A stretch of 64,000 nt of DNA, taken from contig NZ_JAERLY010000005.1 in the NCBI RefSeq assembly GCF_018256155.1, positions 62,001-126,000 on the forward strand. Direction: 5' to 3'. Positions 53,191-62,542 of the stretch are shown piece by piece. Under the pieces are notes generated by a model. It was not told where the DNA came from and did not search any database. It worked only from the letters and a program-made list of their open reading frames with translations. A program made the translations under genes and the position numbers. How positions within the stretch are numbered: position 1 is the stretch's first letter; the number at the start of each line of letters is the position of its first letter. The DNA is from Gluconobacter sp. Dm-62. GTDB taxonomy: Bacteria; Pseudomonadota; Alphaproteobacteria; Acetobacterales; Acetobacteraceae.

Positions 53191-54171
53191 ATGCCGACGC
53201 CCCTTCCCACTTCTGACGCCATCACAGTCAACAACCTCCGAAAAACCTACCGGATCCGTGAGGGGGGGAGCTGGCGCGGGAAAACGCGCGATATCGTCGC
53301 CTTGGACGGGATTTCCTTTTCGGTTCCCAGAGGCCAGATCGCGGGTTTCATTGGCCCGAACGGGGCGGGAAAATCGACGGCGATCAAGATCCTGTCCGGC
53401 ATCCTGCGCCCCACGTCGGGAGACGTGCAGGTCAATGGGCTGGTGCCCTGGACGAACCGCGTCGCCCATGTGGCAAGGATTGGCGTCGTATTCGGCCAGC
53501 GCACCCAGCTCTGGTGGGATCTTTCCGTTGCTGAAGGTCTGGCCCTTCTGCGCGACATTTATAGCGTCGAGCCAGAACGCTTTGCCCGCAACCGTGCCCG
53601 GCTGGCGGATGCACTGGATCTGGGCGGAATCATGGACCAGTCCGTCCGCCAGCTTTCGCTGGGGCAGCGAATGCGCGCCGAAATTGCGGCATCGCTCATT
53701 CACGACCCGGACATCCTCATTCTCGATGAACCCACGATCGGACTGGATGCGCCGTCCAAGCTCGCTGTCCGGGCATTCGTTCATGAACTCTGCCGCGACC
53801 GAGGCACGACCGTCCTGCTGACGACCCATGACATGCACGACATCGAAGCCCTGGCCGAACGCGTGATCGTCATCGGTCATGGCCGCATTCTCGCGGACAG
53901 CCCGTTCGAGGCTCTGCGCACCACCACCCTGTCCGAACGTATTCTCGAACTCGATTTCCATGGCACGCCCCCCGATCTGACGCTCCCCGCCGGTGCCCGT
54001 GAAACCGCCCGCGCGTCCCAAAGCGTCACAATCACCTTCGACCCACGCCAGATCCCGGCCCCGGCTCTTGTTGCGCATGTGGGGCACCTTCCGGGCCTCG
54101 ACGACCTGCGCATCAGCCGCCCTTCGATCGACGAAATCATTACCCGCTTCTATGCGGACCACGCTGCATGA
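53191..54171 (+). CDS. ABC-2-type exporter ATPase
   Basis: This 326-residue ATPase has Walker A GPNGAGKSTAIKILSG near residue 55, Q-loop region GQRTQLWWDL near 100, signature LSLGQRMRAEIAASL near 155 and Walker B ILILDEPTIGLD near 180. The C-terminal 80 residues are a substrate-domain-like extension seen in ATPases of this group. It forms a transporter with the two membrane proteins directly downstream (4 bp overlap at 54168). Such DUF990-linked exporters handle drugs or cell-surface components; cargo unknown. ATG 53191 has GGAG upstream. Confidence 0.9.
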   Translation: MPTPLPTSDAITVNNLRKTYRIREGGSWRGKTRDIVALDGISFSVPRGQIAGFIGPNGAGKSTAIKILSGILRPTSGDVQVNGLVPWTNRVAHVARIGVVFGQRTQLWWDLSVAEGLALLRDIYSVEPERFARNRARLADALDLGGIMDQSVRQLSLGQRMRAEIAASLIHDPDILILDEPTIGLDAPSKLAVRAFVHELCRDRGTTVLLTTHDMHDIEALAERVIVIGHGRILADSPFEALRTTTLSERILELDFHGTPPDLTLPAGARETARASQSVTITFDPRQIPAPALVAHVGHLPGLDDLRISRPSIDEIITRFYADHAA

Positions 54172-54992
54172 GCCTGCGCCCCTATCTCACCGCATTTGGC
54201 CTGCAATGGAAGATCGGCCTGCGATACCGGATCGCCGTTATTGCTGGACTGGTGGCGCAGATGTGGTTCGGGGCCGTCACGCTGATGGCCTATGCCTCGG
54301 TCTATCACGCCGCACCTGACGTGCAGGCTCCGCTCTCGCTGCGACAGGCCATGACCTATACCTGGATCCAGCAATCGCTCTTCACGCTTCTGCCGCTCGG
54401 CTGTCTTCCTGCCATCGGCGATGCCGCCAAGACAGGGGCCATCGTCTATGACCTGCTCCGGCCGGTCGATATGTGGAACTGGTGGCTTTCGTCCAGTCTC
54501 GCACGATTGCTGGGGAATGCAGTGCCCCGTGCGGTCCTGCTATCCTGCGTTGCCGGACCGCTTGCCATGCTTGTCGGCCTCGGCGCCTGGAGCCTTGCCC
54601 CGCCTGCAAGCCTGCTTTCCGCTATTCTGGCCCTCATCTCCATCACGCTGGGGGCACTTCTTTCGGCCACCATCGTCATGTGGTGGAATATCCTGACGGC
54701 CCGCACGCTTTCTCCGCTCGGCAGCTATGCCGTCGGAACCCCGCTGGCGGTCCTCCTGTCCGGAATGCTGCTACCGCTGCCGCTCTATCCCGACTGGATC
54801 AGGCCCTTCCTGCTCGCACAGCCTTTCGCCGGTATTACCGACATTCCCATTCGGATCTATCTCGGGACACCCATTCCGGGTGGGGTCGCAACGGGTCTGA
54901 GTCTTCAGATGTTCTGGGTGGTAAGTCTGACACTTCTCGGACGTCTCTGGATGCGTCAGACCGTGAACCGCCTAGAGGTGCAGGGTGCCTGA
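54168..54992 (+). CDS. ABC-2-type membrane subunit (DUF990-like) 1
   Basis: This 274-residue protein has six predicted helices, with the first after FGLQWKIGLRYRIAVIAGLV. AAKTGAIVYDLLRPVDMWNWWLSSSL near residue 85 is a hallmark of the ABC-2 family 6 (DUF990) permeases, and LSGMLLPLPLYPDWIRPFLLAQPF near 200 is the conserved segment. It starts overlapping the ATPase stop (ATGA) and its end overlaps the next permease, so all three are co-translated. Confidence 0.85.
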   Translation: MSLRPYLTAFGLQWKIGLRYRIAVIAGLVAQMWFGAVTLMAYASVYHAAPDVQAPLSLRQAMTYTWIQQSLFTLLPLGCLPAIGDAAKTGAIVYDLLRPVDMWNWWLSSSLARLLGNAVPRAVLLSCVAGPLAMLVGLGAWSLAPPASLLSAILALISITLGALLSATIVMWWNILTARTLSPLGSYAVGTPLAVLLSGMLLPLPLYPDWIRPFLLAQPFAGITDIPIRIYLGTPIPGGVATGLSLQMFWVVSLTLLGRLWMRQTVNRLEVQGA

Positions 54993-55818
54993 CATGTCAC
55001 AATCCCCTTCCCGCACACTCAGCGCGATTGGCCTTTACCGTCGCATGGCCGGGGCCTCGATCGTCGCGCAACTCCGCTATCCCGGCACCTTTGCCATTCA
55101 GGCTATCGGGAATTTTGTCACCACGCTTCTGGGCTTTTTTGGTATCTGGAGCCTGTTTCACCGCTTTGGCAGCATTGCCGGCTGGGATATCGGCACGGTT
55201 GCCGTCCTGTACGGGCTGGTGAACGTCGCCTTTGCCGTGGCTGAAACGCTGGGGCGTGGCTTTGAAGTCTTTGGCGGCGAATATGTCCGGACAGGGAGCT
55301 TCGATCGTCTGCTCCTGCGACCGCGCTCGACCCTGCTTCTGCTTCTGGGCCATGAACTCCGCCTGCGCCCGATCGGACGCTTCCTTCAGGGCGCGTTCGT
55401 CCTCATTGCCGGGCTCTGGCTCGCACCGCATGTGCAATGGAGCGCGCTCCTTGTGCTGCCCAGCGCCATTGCAGGTGGAGCAGCCATGTTCCTCGGCGTT
55501 CTAATCGGCCAGGCCGCGTTGTGCTTCATCACGGTCGAGGGGCTGGAAGTCGTGAACGTCCTGACCTATGGCGGCGTCGAGGCCGGACAGTATCCGCTGA
55601 CCATGTTCGGCCGCTGGCTCCGGCGGTTCATCACCTTCGTCCTGCCGCTCGCAGCCGTCTGCTATTATCCGGCTTTGTTCAGCCTTAACCATCCAGACCC
55701 TCTAGGCATGCCCACATGGATCGGCAGCCTTTCGCCCCTTGGTGGATTTGCATTTCTCGGCGTCATGGTCCTTGTGTGGCATCGGGCCGTGGCGGGATAT
55801 GTCTCCAGCGGGAGCTGA
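54985..55818 (+). CDS. ABC-2-type membrane subunit (DUF990-like) 2
   Basis: This 277-residue second permease has about six helices and the DUF990 pattern FEVFGGEYVRTGSFDRLLLRPRST near 90 and LVGDLF-type C-terminal loops replaced here by LGGFAFLGVMVLVWHRAV. GTG 54985 is favoured by GAGG at 54975-54978 and overlaps the previous gene by 8 bp; ATG 54994 is the alternative. With the ATPase and first permease it should form an exporter heterocomplex. Confidence 0.82.
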   Translation: MPDMSQSPSRTLSAIGLYRRMAGASIVAQLRYPGTFAIQAIGNFVTTLLGFFGIWSLFHRFGSIAGWDIGTVAVLYGLVNVAFAVAETLGRGFEVFGGEYVRTGSFDRLLLRPRSTLLLLLGHELRLRPIGRFLQGAFVLIAGLWLAPHVQWSALLVLPSAIAGGAAMFLGVLIGQAALCFITVEGLEVVNVLTYGGVEAGQYPLTMFGRWLRRFITFVLPLAAVCYYPALFSLNHPDPLGMPTWIGSLSPLGGFAFLGVMVLVWHRAVAGYVSSGS

Positions 55819-55828
55819 AAAGCCGGGC

Positions 55829-56245
55829 TTACGAGCCCGTGCCCATCAGTGACACATGAGCAGCAATGATTTTCCACCCGTCGGTCGTGCGGAACCACGT
55901 CTGGCTCTGACGCCCGATCCGTTCCGCCCCGATGCGCCGGAATTCCAGATCCACGGTCGCAACATCCTGACCCACAGCCGTAATAACCCGCCGCAGAACC
56001 TCACGCGGTGGAGATCCTCCTGTCCGCCCCCGTCGAAAAGCCTGAATTTCCTGAAATCCGTACAGGTTCTCGCCCACTCCGTAACGGACCGTTTCGGCAC
56101 CGTCGTAAAAGAGAGCGTCCAGTTCGTGCAGGATATTGTCCCCCAGCGCTTTTTCATAACGGTCTGACATCTCGGTCACCTCCGCCAGAACCTGAGGATC
56201 ATTCAGGGCGGGAACAGAATGCGATGTCACTTTTTGATCTCCCAC
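55829..56245 (-). CDS. AtzH/HpxZ-like (DUF3225) protein, SnoaL-type fold
   Basis: This 138-residue protein has the cone-like fold pattern of AtzH/HpxZ proteins: NDPQVLAEVTEMSDRYEKAL near 14, LDALFYDGAETVRYGVGENL near 40, and RQSQTWFRTTDGWKIIAAHVSLMG at the end. Relatives accompany amidohydrolases in s-triazine or oxalurate catabolism, but none is next to it here. It may be a stand-alone enzyme or accessory factor. The convergent exporter operon ends 10 bp away. Confidence 0.75.
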   Translation of the reverse strand: MGDQKVTSHSVPALNDPQVLAEVTEMSDRYEKALGDNILHELDALFYDGAETVRYGVGENLYGFQEIQAFRRGRTGGSPPREVLRRVITAVGQDVATVDLEFRRIGAERIGRQSQTWFRTTDGWKIIAAHVSLMGTGS

Positions 56246-56519
56246 AGAGCGACCAGGAGGGCCTTCCCATTGCTCTGAAACATATCAGTCCTTCGGAAAA
56301 GCGCCATCTCGCAACAAAACCAAAACGCTCGAACAGTAACGAAAATCTGTATTTAAATTCATAAATATAGATTAATCTGTTTAAATGATAAAAATTTATT
56401 AATGCGCCACCAAAAGTAAAAAACCGTCCATAAATCACGATTTAAAAGACGTTGTATTTCAGGACCAGTATCGTCCCGGTTTCCCTTCCTTGCTCAAAAT
56501 CTGTCGGGAACCGAGCTGA
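56246..56519. promoter_or_regulatory. Upstream region of the RND efflux operon
   Basis: This very AT-rich 274 bp spacer (notably 56310-56460) must carry the promoter of the RND operon and of the divergent DUF3225 gene. No TetR or MarR gene sits beside the operon, and I saw no clear operator. Confidence 0.45.
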
Positions 56520-59500
56520 ATGAATGCCATTGTCATCACCGCGCTGAGGCGACCGCTCACCTTTGTCGTCCTGTCGATCATGATCGTGATGCTTGGCGTC
56601 ATGTCCATTTTCAAGACACCAACGGACGTCTTTCCAAACATCAACATCCCCGTCGTTTCGGTCGTCTGGACCTACGGCGGCATGCTGCCCGAGCAGTTCG
56701 CCGGACGCATTATCTATAATTACGAACTCAATGTGACCTCGACCGTCGAAGGTATCGAGCACATGGAGTCCAACTCCTATTACGGTCGTGGGATCGTCAA
56801 CATCTACTTCCAGCCCGGGACCGATATCGGCCCGGCGGAAGCGGATGTCGTCGCCATTTCCCAGACCGTAATCCAGCAGTTGCCGACGCATATTCCTGCA
56901 CCGATGGTCATGCGGCTTGAGGCGTCGTCCGTGCCGGTCATTTCGCTTCAGATCACATCCGATAAACAAACGCCGTCGGATCTGTTCAAGCTTGGCGTTA
57001 TTTCCGTCCGGCCGCTTCTGGTTACGGTTCCCGGCTCCGTCGTGGCGCATCCCTATGGCGGGATGGACAGCTTCGTCATGATCGCGCTGAACCAGGCGCA
57101 GCTTCGGGCGCATCACCTGTCGGCCATGGACGTTCAGGCCGCCATGCGCGACCAGAACATCGTGCTTCCTGCGGGCGATCAGAAGATCGATGCGACCGAC
57201 TGGATGGTGCAGACCAACGCCACCCCCACCAGCATGAAAGCCATTGGCGACATTCCGGTGAAGCGCGTGGGCAATGCGGTCATTTACATCCATGACGTGG
57301 CGGACGTGTATCGCGGCGGCCATCCGCAGACGAACGTGGTTCTCGTCAAGGGACGTCAGGGCGTGGAAATCGTCGTCATGAAGGGCGGCGGAGCCTCGAC
57401 GCTGGATGTGGTCAACGGCGTGAAGGACCTCCTCCCCCGTCTGCGCCGCATCCTGCCGCCTGACGTTCATGTCTCGGTCCTGACGGATGCTTCGACCTTC
57501 GTGAAGGATTCCATCAAGGACGTCGTTCGTGAAATGGTCACGGCCGCGTTCCTGACGGGGCTTGTGGTGCTGCTGTTCCTCGGGTCCTGGCGCTCAACGA
57601 TCATTATTGCGACGTCGATCCCGCTGGCCATCCTGTGCTCGATCATCGGGCTGGGCTGGGCCGGACAGTCCATCAACGTCATGACACTTGGCGGTCTGGC
57701 GCTGGCGGTCGGTATTCTCGTGGATGACGCCACCGTCATGATCGAGAACATCGACACCCATCTTGAGATGGGCAAGGGTCTCGAAGACGCCATCATCGAT
57801 GCGGCCAACCAGATCGTGGTGGCGACATTCGTTTCCACGACCTGCATCTGCATCGTCTGGCTGCCGCTGTTCGAGCTGGACGGCGTGGCGGGCTTCCTGT
57901 TCCGCCCGATGGCCATGGCCATCATGTTCGCCATGATCGCCTCCTTCATCCTGTCGCGGACGCTCGTTCCGACGATGGCGAAATACCTGCTGACCGATCA
58001 CGTCAACAGCGGCCTGCACGGTGAGGAGCATGAAGCCCTTCACATGGACCAGACGGTCGCCGGTGGCCCGCGCAAGGGGTTCCTTGGCCGCTTCCAGCAG
58101 GGATTTGAGCGTGGTTTTACCCGCTTCCGGGAGGGCTATAACCGCGTCCTGACCCGCTGCGTCGAGCGCCGCATTGCCTTCGTGGGCGTGTTCCTCGGCG
58201 TCTCGCTGCTCTCGCTCGGGCTTTATGCCACCGCAGGGCGGGACTTCTTCCCGGAGACGAAATCCGGCCTTCTTCAGATGCATATGCGCGCGCCTCTGGG
58301 CATGCGGATTGAAGTGGCTGGCCGGATTGCAGCCCTCGTGGACGACCGTATCCATCAGATCCTGCCCGGCAAGGTCGAGGACATCATCAGCAATTGCGGC
58401 CTGCCCGAAGGTCCGCACAACCAGGCCTTCATTCCAACACCCAGCATTGGAACGCAGGACTGCGACCTGACCATCACACTCAAGGACGAGGCCTCGCCGG
58501 TCTGGGATTACCGCCGCCTGCTCCGCAAGGATCTCTCGGCACAGTTCCCCGGCACGGTCTTTACGTTCCAGCCGGCTGACCTGACGGCCAAGATCCTGAA
58601 CTTCGGGGCGCCGTCTCCGATCGACATTCAGGTTTCCGGCCCCGATATCCGCCAGAACTACGCCTATGCACGCTCCATCCTCGGCCAGCTCCGGCATATT
58701 CCGGGCACTGCGGATGTCGTGATCCAGCAGACCATGAAGACGCCAACCCTCATGGTTCAGGGCAACCGGACCTTCAGCCAGGCGACCGGCCTGACCGAAG
58801 CCGATCTTGCCAATAACGAGCTGATGGCGCTGTCAGGAAGCTCCACGGTCGATCCGCAATACTGGCTCGACCCGAGCGACAACGTGACCTTCCCGCTCAA
58901 CGTCTATGTCTCGCAGGACCAGCTCACCCATCTGACGGACCTGATGACGATCCCCGTGGACAAGGGCGACGGAGACCCGAGCGGTACCCAGACCCAGCTT
59001 CTCGGCGCCATCAGTGCAATCAAGGCGACCGGCACACCAGGTGAAGTCTCGCACTACAACTCCATGCCGGACATCGACATCTATGTGTCGGCGGAAGGCA
59101 CCGATCTGGGCTCCGTTCTCGATGGTGTACACAAGGTCCTGAACGACACGGCCAAGACCGTTCCGGCATCCGCTCAGGTTGATGTCCGCGGTCAGGCCAC
59201 GACCATGCACGGGGCTTATAACCAGCTCGTGCTCGGCCTCGCCGTCTCGGTGGTGCTGATCTATCTGCTGATCGTGGTGAACTTCCAGTCCTGGCTGGAT
59301 CCGTTCATCATCATCACGGCGCTGCCCGGCGCGCTGGCAGGGATCGCCTGGGCGCTGTTCCTCACACATACGCGCCTCTCCGTCCCTGCGCTGACGGGTG
59401 CGATCATGTGCATGGGCACCGCAACCGCAAACTCGATCCTCGTGGTCTCCTTCGCCCGCGAGCGGATTGAGGAACATGGCGACGCCCTGCGCGCCGCCGT

Positions 59501-59717
59501 GGAAGCCGGTTACGGGCGTATCCGTCCCGTCATCATGACCGCTCTGGCCATGGTGGTCGGCATGGTGCCGATGGCGATTTCCAACTCCACCAATGCTCCG
59601 CTCGGCAAGGCCGTGATTGGTGGCCTGATCGTCGCCACCATCTCGACCCTGCTGTTCGTTCCCTGCGTCTACGCAATTCTTCACAACCGTCCCGCGCGCC
59701 ACAAGGAGACAGTCTGA
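56520..59717 (+). CDS. RND efflux pump inner-membrane permease (AcrB/HAE family)
   Basis: This 1065-residue permease expels a substrate from the periplasm or inner leaflet using proton flow. ALRRPLTFVVLSIMIVMLG begins the first helix; the first large periplasmic domain follows (TDVFPNINIPVVSVVWTYGG). TM4 carries LALAVGILVDDATVMIENID near residue 395, with the Asp pair of the proton relay. The second half repeats the layout and ends with IGGLIVATISTLLFVPCVYAIL. Length is standard. The adaptor and outer-membrane factor follow with 1-4 bp overlaps, so a complete tripartite pump is encoded. The substrate is unknown. Confidence 0.93.
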   Translation: MNAIVITALRRPLTFVVLSIMIVMLGVMSIFKTPTDVFPNINIPVVSVVWTYGGMLPEQFAGRIIYNYELNVTSTVEGIEHMESNSYYGRGIVNIYFQPGTDIGPAEADVVAISQTVIQQLPTHIPAPMVMRLEASSVPVISLQITSDKQTPSDLFKLGVISVRPLLVTVPGSVVAHPYGGMDSFVMIALNQAQLRAHHLSAMDVQAAMRDQNIVLPAGDQKIDATDWMVQTNATPTSMKAIGDIPVKRVGNAVIYIHDVADVYRGGHPQTNVVLVKGRQGVEIVVMKGGGASTLDVVNGVKDLLPRLRRILPPDVHVSVLTDASTFVKDSIKDVVREMVTAAFLTGLVVLLFLGSWRSTIIIATSIPLAILCSIIGLGWAGQSINVMTLGGLALAVGILVDDATVMIENIDTHLEMGKGLEDAIIDAANQIVVATFVSTTCICIVWLPLFELDGVAGFLFRPMAMAIMFAMIASFILSRTLVPTMAKYLLTDHVNSGLHGEEHEALHMDQTVAGGPRKGFLGRFQQGFERGFTRFREGYNRVLTRCVERRIAFVGVFLGVSLLSLGLYATAGRDFFPETKSGLLQMHMRAPLGMRIEVAGRIAALVDDRIHQILPGKVEDIISNCGLPEGPHNQAFIPTPSIGTQDCDLTITLKDEASPVWDYRRLLRKDLSAQFPGTVFTFQPADLTAKILNFGAPSPIDIQVSGPDIRQNYAYARSILGQLRHIPGTADVVIQQTMKTPTLMVQGNRTFSQATGLTEADLANNELMALSGSSTVDPQYWLDPSDNVTFPLNVYVSQDQLTHLTDLMTIPVDKGDGDPSGTQTQLLGAISAIKATGTPGEVSHYNSMPDIDIYVSAEGTDLGSVLDGVHKVLNDTAKTVPASAQVDVRGQATTMHGAYNQLVLGLAVSVVLIYLLIVVNFQSWLDPFIIITALPGALAGIAWALFLTHTRLSVPALTGAIMCMGTATANSILVVSFARERIEEHGDALRAAVEAGYGRIRPVIMTALAMVVGMVPMAISNSTNAPLGKAVIGGLIVATISTLLFVPCVYAILHNRPARHKETV

Positions 59718-60928
59718 TGGCCTCCCTTTCCCGTAAGTTCATTCTTGGCGCGGGAGCCTGCGCCGTGGGCCTCTACGTCGCATTCCTCGTCGTCGATCGC
59801 GTCCATGCCGTCAGCACCCTGCGCGCAGAAACCAATGCCGCCGCCATTCCTGACGTGTCGGTCGCCTCGCCGCACCGCACGAGCCCCAAAGTATCCCTGA
59901 CACTGCCCGGCAATATCGACGCCTGGTATCAGGCACCGATCTACCCCCAGGTCTCTGGCTACGTGAAAATGTGGTACAAGGACTATGGCGCGCATGTAAA
60001 ACAGGGCGACGTTCTGGCGGAAATCAACGCGCCGGCGCTTGATGCCGAATATGCGCAGGCCAAGGCCAGCCTCGCTTCAGTCATGGCGAAATATAACCTG
60101 GCTTCCGTCACGGCGAACCGCTGGCGGGCCATGGGCAAGTCCCAGTCCGTATCCGGCCAGTCGGTCTCGGTCGCCAATGCGAATGAACAGTCCGCCAATG
60201 CTGAAGTACAGGCCGCACAGCGCAATGTGGATCATTTCGAGGCGCTCGAACGCTTCAAGCAGCTCGTGGCCCCGTTCGACGGGATCGTCACGGCGCGTTC
60301 GGTCAATGTTGGCGATTACGTCAATAATGGCGGTGGCGGCCTGAATGCGACCGGCAGCGCGTCCGAACTCTTCACCGTGGCCGATACGGACAAGCTGCGC
60401 CTGTTCGTCTCCGTGCCAGAAGTCTTCTCCTATGTCCTGCAGGACGGCATGACCGCACAGGTCACCGTGCCGCAATATGCGGGCAAGACCTTTACGGCGA
60501 AGTATCTGACGACGTCCAAGGGCTATGACCCCAATACGCGCACGGCCATTGCGGAATTCGTGCTCGACAATCCCGGCAATCTGCTCTGGCCCGGTACCTT
60601 TGCCTCTGTCGCCCTGACGGCGAAGAACACGGATGCCAACCTGTATGAAATCCCAAGCGGCAGTCTCGTTTTTGAAGAAAAAGGCATGCAGGTCGCCCTC
60701 GTGGATGCCACCAGCCACGTCCATTACGTCAATGTGCAGGTGGGCCGGATGGCGGATAGCTCGACGGAAATCCTGAGCGGTCTCAAGCCCACGGACCGTC
60801 TCATTAACAACCCGCCTGCCGACCTGCTGGAAGGTGATGTGGTCCATGTCGTCACCCCGGCGCGTGGCTATAATGAAAGCGGGTTTGAGACTGATAATGA
60901 CTCCTCCGACAATGACGGGGACGAATGA
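59717..60928 (+). CDS. RND efflux periplasmic adaptor (membrane fusion protein)
   Basis: This 403-residue adaptor has an N-terminal signal anchor (GAGACAVGLYVAFLVVD), a lipoyl-type half-motif VSGYVKMWYKDYGAHVKQGD near 76 with its partner VAPFDGIVTARSVNVGDYV near 185, and an alpha hairpin between them. The C-terminal part (VQVGRMADSSTEILSGLKPTD) is the membrane-proximal domain. It starts on the last base of the permease stop (TGATG) and overlaps the outer-membrane factor start. Confidence 0.92.
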   Translation: MASLSRKFILGAGACAVGLYVAFLVVDRVHAVSTLRAETNAAAIPDVSVASPHRTSPKVSLTLPGNIDAWYQAPIYPQVSGYVKMWYKDYGAHVKQGDVLAEINAPALDAEYAQAKASLASVMAKYNLASVTANRWRAMGKSQSVSGQSVSVANANEQSANAEVQAAQRNVDHFEALERFKQLVAPFDGIVTARSVNVGDYVNNGGGGLNATGSASELFTVADTDKLRLFVSVPEVFSYVLQDGMTAQVTVPQYAGKTFTAKYLTTSKGYDPNTRTAIAEFVLDNPGNLLWPGTFASVALTAKNTDANLYEIPSGSLVFEEKGMQVALVDATSHVHYVNVQVGRMADSSTEILSGLKPTDRLINNPPADLLEGDVVHVVTPARGYNESGFETDNDSSDNDGDE

Positions 60929-62496
60929 TGATCCCAGCCACGTTCCGACGCCTCGCACTCACCGGTGGATCAGCCCTCGCGCTGATCAGCCTCTCGGCCT
61001 GCGATCTGGCACCAACTTATAAAGCCCCGAACTTCGTCGTCCCCTCGAACTGGCAGGGGCAGGCGCCCTTCGCTCTGGCCACACCGGCGGATACGGCGCT
61101 GCCAGCCAACTGGTGGACCATGTTTCAGGACCCACTGCTGAACGATCTTGAAGCACGGGCCACGGCTGATAACGGCGATATTCAGGCCGCGGCCGAGCGC
61201 TTCATTCAGGCGCGTTCGCTCGTTGTGGCGGCACGGTCTGAATTGCTGCCGCATGCCAGTCTGGATGCAGGAGCCTCGGACAACAAACAGTCCGCCGACC
61301 GACTGTTCCGCAATGGCGCGACCCAGACCCAGACCAGCGAGGATTATGGGGGGCTGGTGTCATGGGAGCCTGATTTCTGGTCGTCCATCCGCAACCGCGT
61401 GCGGGCGCAGAAACAGTTCGCCCAGCAGCGCGCCGCCGATTTCGCCATGGCGCGCCTGAGCACGCAGGCCGAACTGGCGCGCGATTATATCCAGCTGCGG
61501 GGTTATGACGCGCAGGATGCGATCTACGAGCAGTCCATCGGCTATTATGAGCGGGCCGTCCGCATTACGGAAAATCAGGTCCAGAATCAGGCAGCCCCTC
61601 GCCTCGATCTGGCGCGTGCGCAGGCGCAGCTCTACACCACGCAGGCCGCCCGTCTGGACATTCAGGCCGCACGACAGGTTACGGAACACGCCATCGCGGT
61701 GCTGACCAACAGTTCACCGTCGAGCTTTCATATCCCTGCCAGCCCACAGTTCCATTTCATCCAGCCAACGATCCCGACGGACGTCCCCTCAACCCTGCTT
61801 CAGCGCCGCCCGGACATCGCCTCGTCCGAACGCGAGATGGCGCAGGCCAACCGAGAAATCGGCATTGCCCGTGCGGCGTTCTATCCGCATATCGCGCTCA
61901 AGCTGAATGGCGGGTTTGAAGCCAACGGATTTGATCTGGCCAATCTGGCCAACTCGCTATGGACCTATGGCGCAAGCTTCCACATGCCGCTGTTCGATGG
62001 AGGTCTACGCCGTGCGGAGCTTCAGAGAACATGGTCGGCCTATCGCGAAACCCGCGACGACTATCGCATGAAGATCCTGTCAGCCTTTCGCGAAGTGGAA
62101 GACGGCCTGTCCCTGACAGAGCGTCTGACGAAGGAAAACGCGGCGCTGGAACAGGCGGTCAAGGCCAACCTTTCCACGCAGAACATGACCATGACGCTCT
62201 ATCAGGGTGGCGTTGGAACCTATCTTGAAGCCATCGTCAGTCAGGAAAACACGCTGGAAAGCCGCATCCATCAGGTCGAGGTTGCGACACGCCTCTATCA
62301 CGCGGATGTGGACCTGATCCGCAGCCTTGGTGGTGGCTGGAACGTGAAGGATCTGCCGACCATGGACCAGACCCTCTCGATCACGCCGCTGCAATACGAC
62401 AACCTGCATCACCCCAAACCCGTCGGAGACGTCACGGCGTCCCAGCACCCCGAACAGTTCGAAAACCTGACAACAGGACTGCCAACGCCACGATGA
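60925..62496 (+). CDS. Outer-membrane efflux lipoprotein (NodT/OprM family)
   Basis: This 523-residue outer-membrane factor has a lipoprotein signal, ALALISLSACDLAP, with lipidated Cys near residue 28. The NodT pattern follows: NWWTMFQDPLLNDLEARA near 70 and the repeat LLQRRPDIASSEREMAQANRE near 292. The C-terminal 50 residues extend past the usual end. ATG 60925 overlaps the adaptor stop (or ATG 60928 two codons' distance away in frame). It completes the pump. Confidence 0.92.
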   Translation: MMIPATFRRLALTGGSALALISLSACDLAPTYKAPNFVVPSNWQGQAPFALATPADTALPANWWTMFQDPLLNDLEARATADNGDIQAAAERFIQARSLVVAARSELLPHASLDAGASDNKQSADRLFRNGATQTQTSEDYGGLVSWEPDFWSSIRNRVRAQKQFAQQRAADFAMARLSTQAELARDYIQLRGYDAQDAIYEQSIGYYERAVRITENQVQNQAAPRLDLARAQAQLYTTQAARLDIQAARQVTEHAIAVLTNSSPSSFHIPASPQFHFIQPTIPTDVPSTLLQRRPDIASSEREMAQANREIGIARAAFYPHIALKLNGGFEANGFDLANLANSLWTYGASFHMPLFDGGLRRAELQRTWSAYRETRDDYRMKILSAFREVEDGLSLTERLTKENAALEQAVKANLSTQNMTMTLYQGGVGTYLEAIVSQENTLESRIHQVEVATRLYHADVDLIRSLGGGWNVKDLPTMDQTLSITPLQYDNLHHPKPVGDVTASQHPEQFENLTTGLPTPR

Positions 62497-62500
62497 CCGG

Positions 62501-62532
62501 ACACGCCTGTCCGGTCAGGGCAGGCGTGTTTT
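62501..62532 (+). terminator. Terminator of the RND operon, with an overlapping alternative stem
   Basis: ACACGCCTG at 62501-62509 pairs with CAGGCGTGT at 62521-62529, followed by TTTT. A second perfect stem, GACCGGACA 62495-62503 with TGTCCGGTC 62508-62516, shares bases and cannot form at the same time. The region lies between convergent genes. Confidence 0.7.
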
Positions 62533-62542
62533 CATCTGAGGC

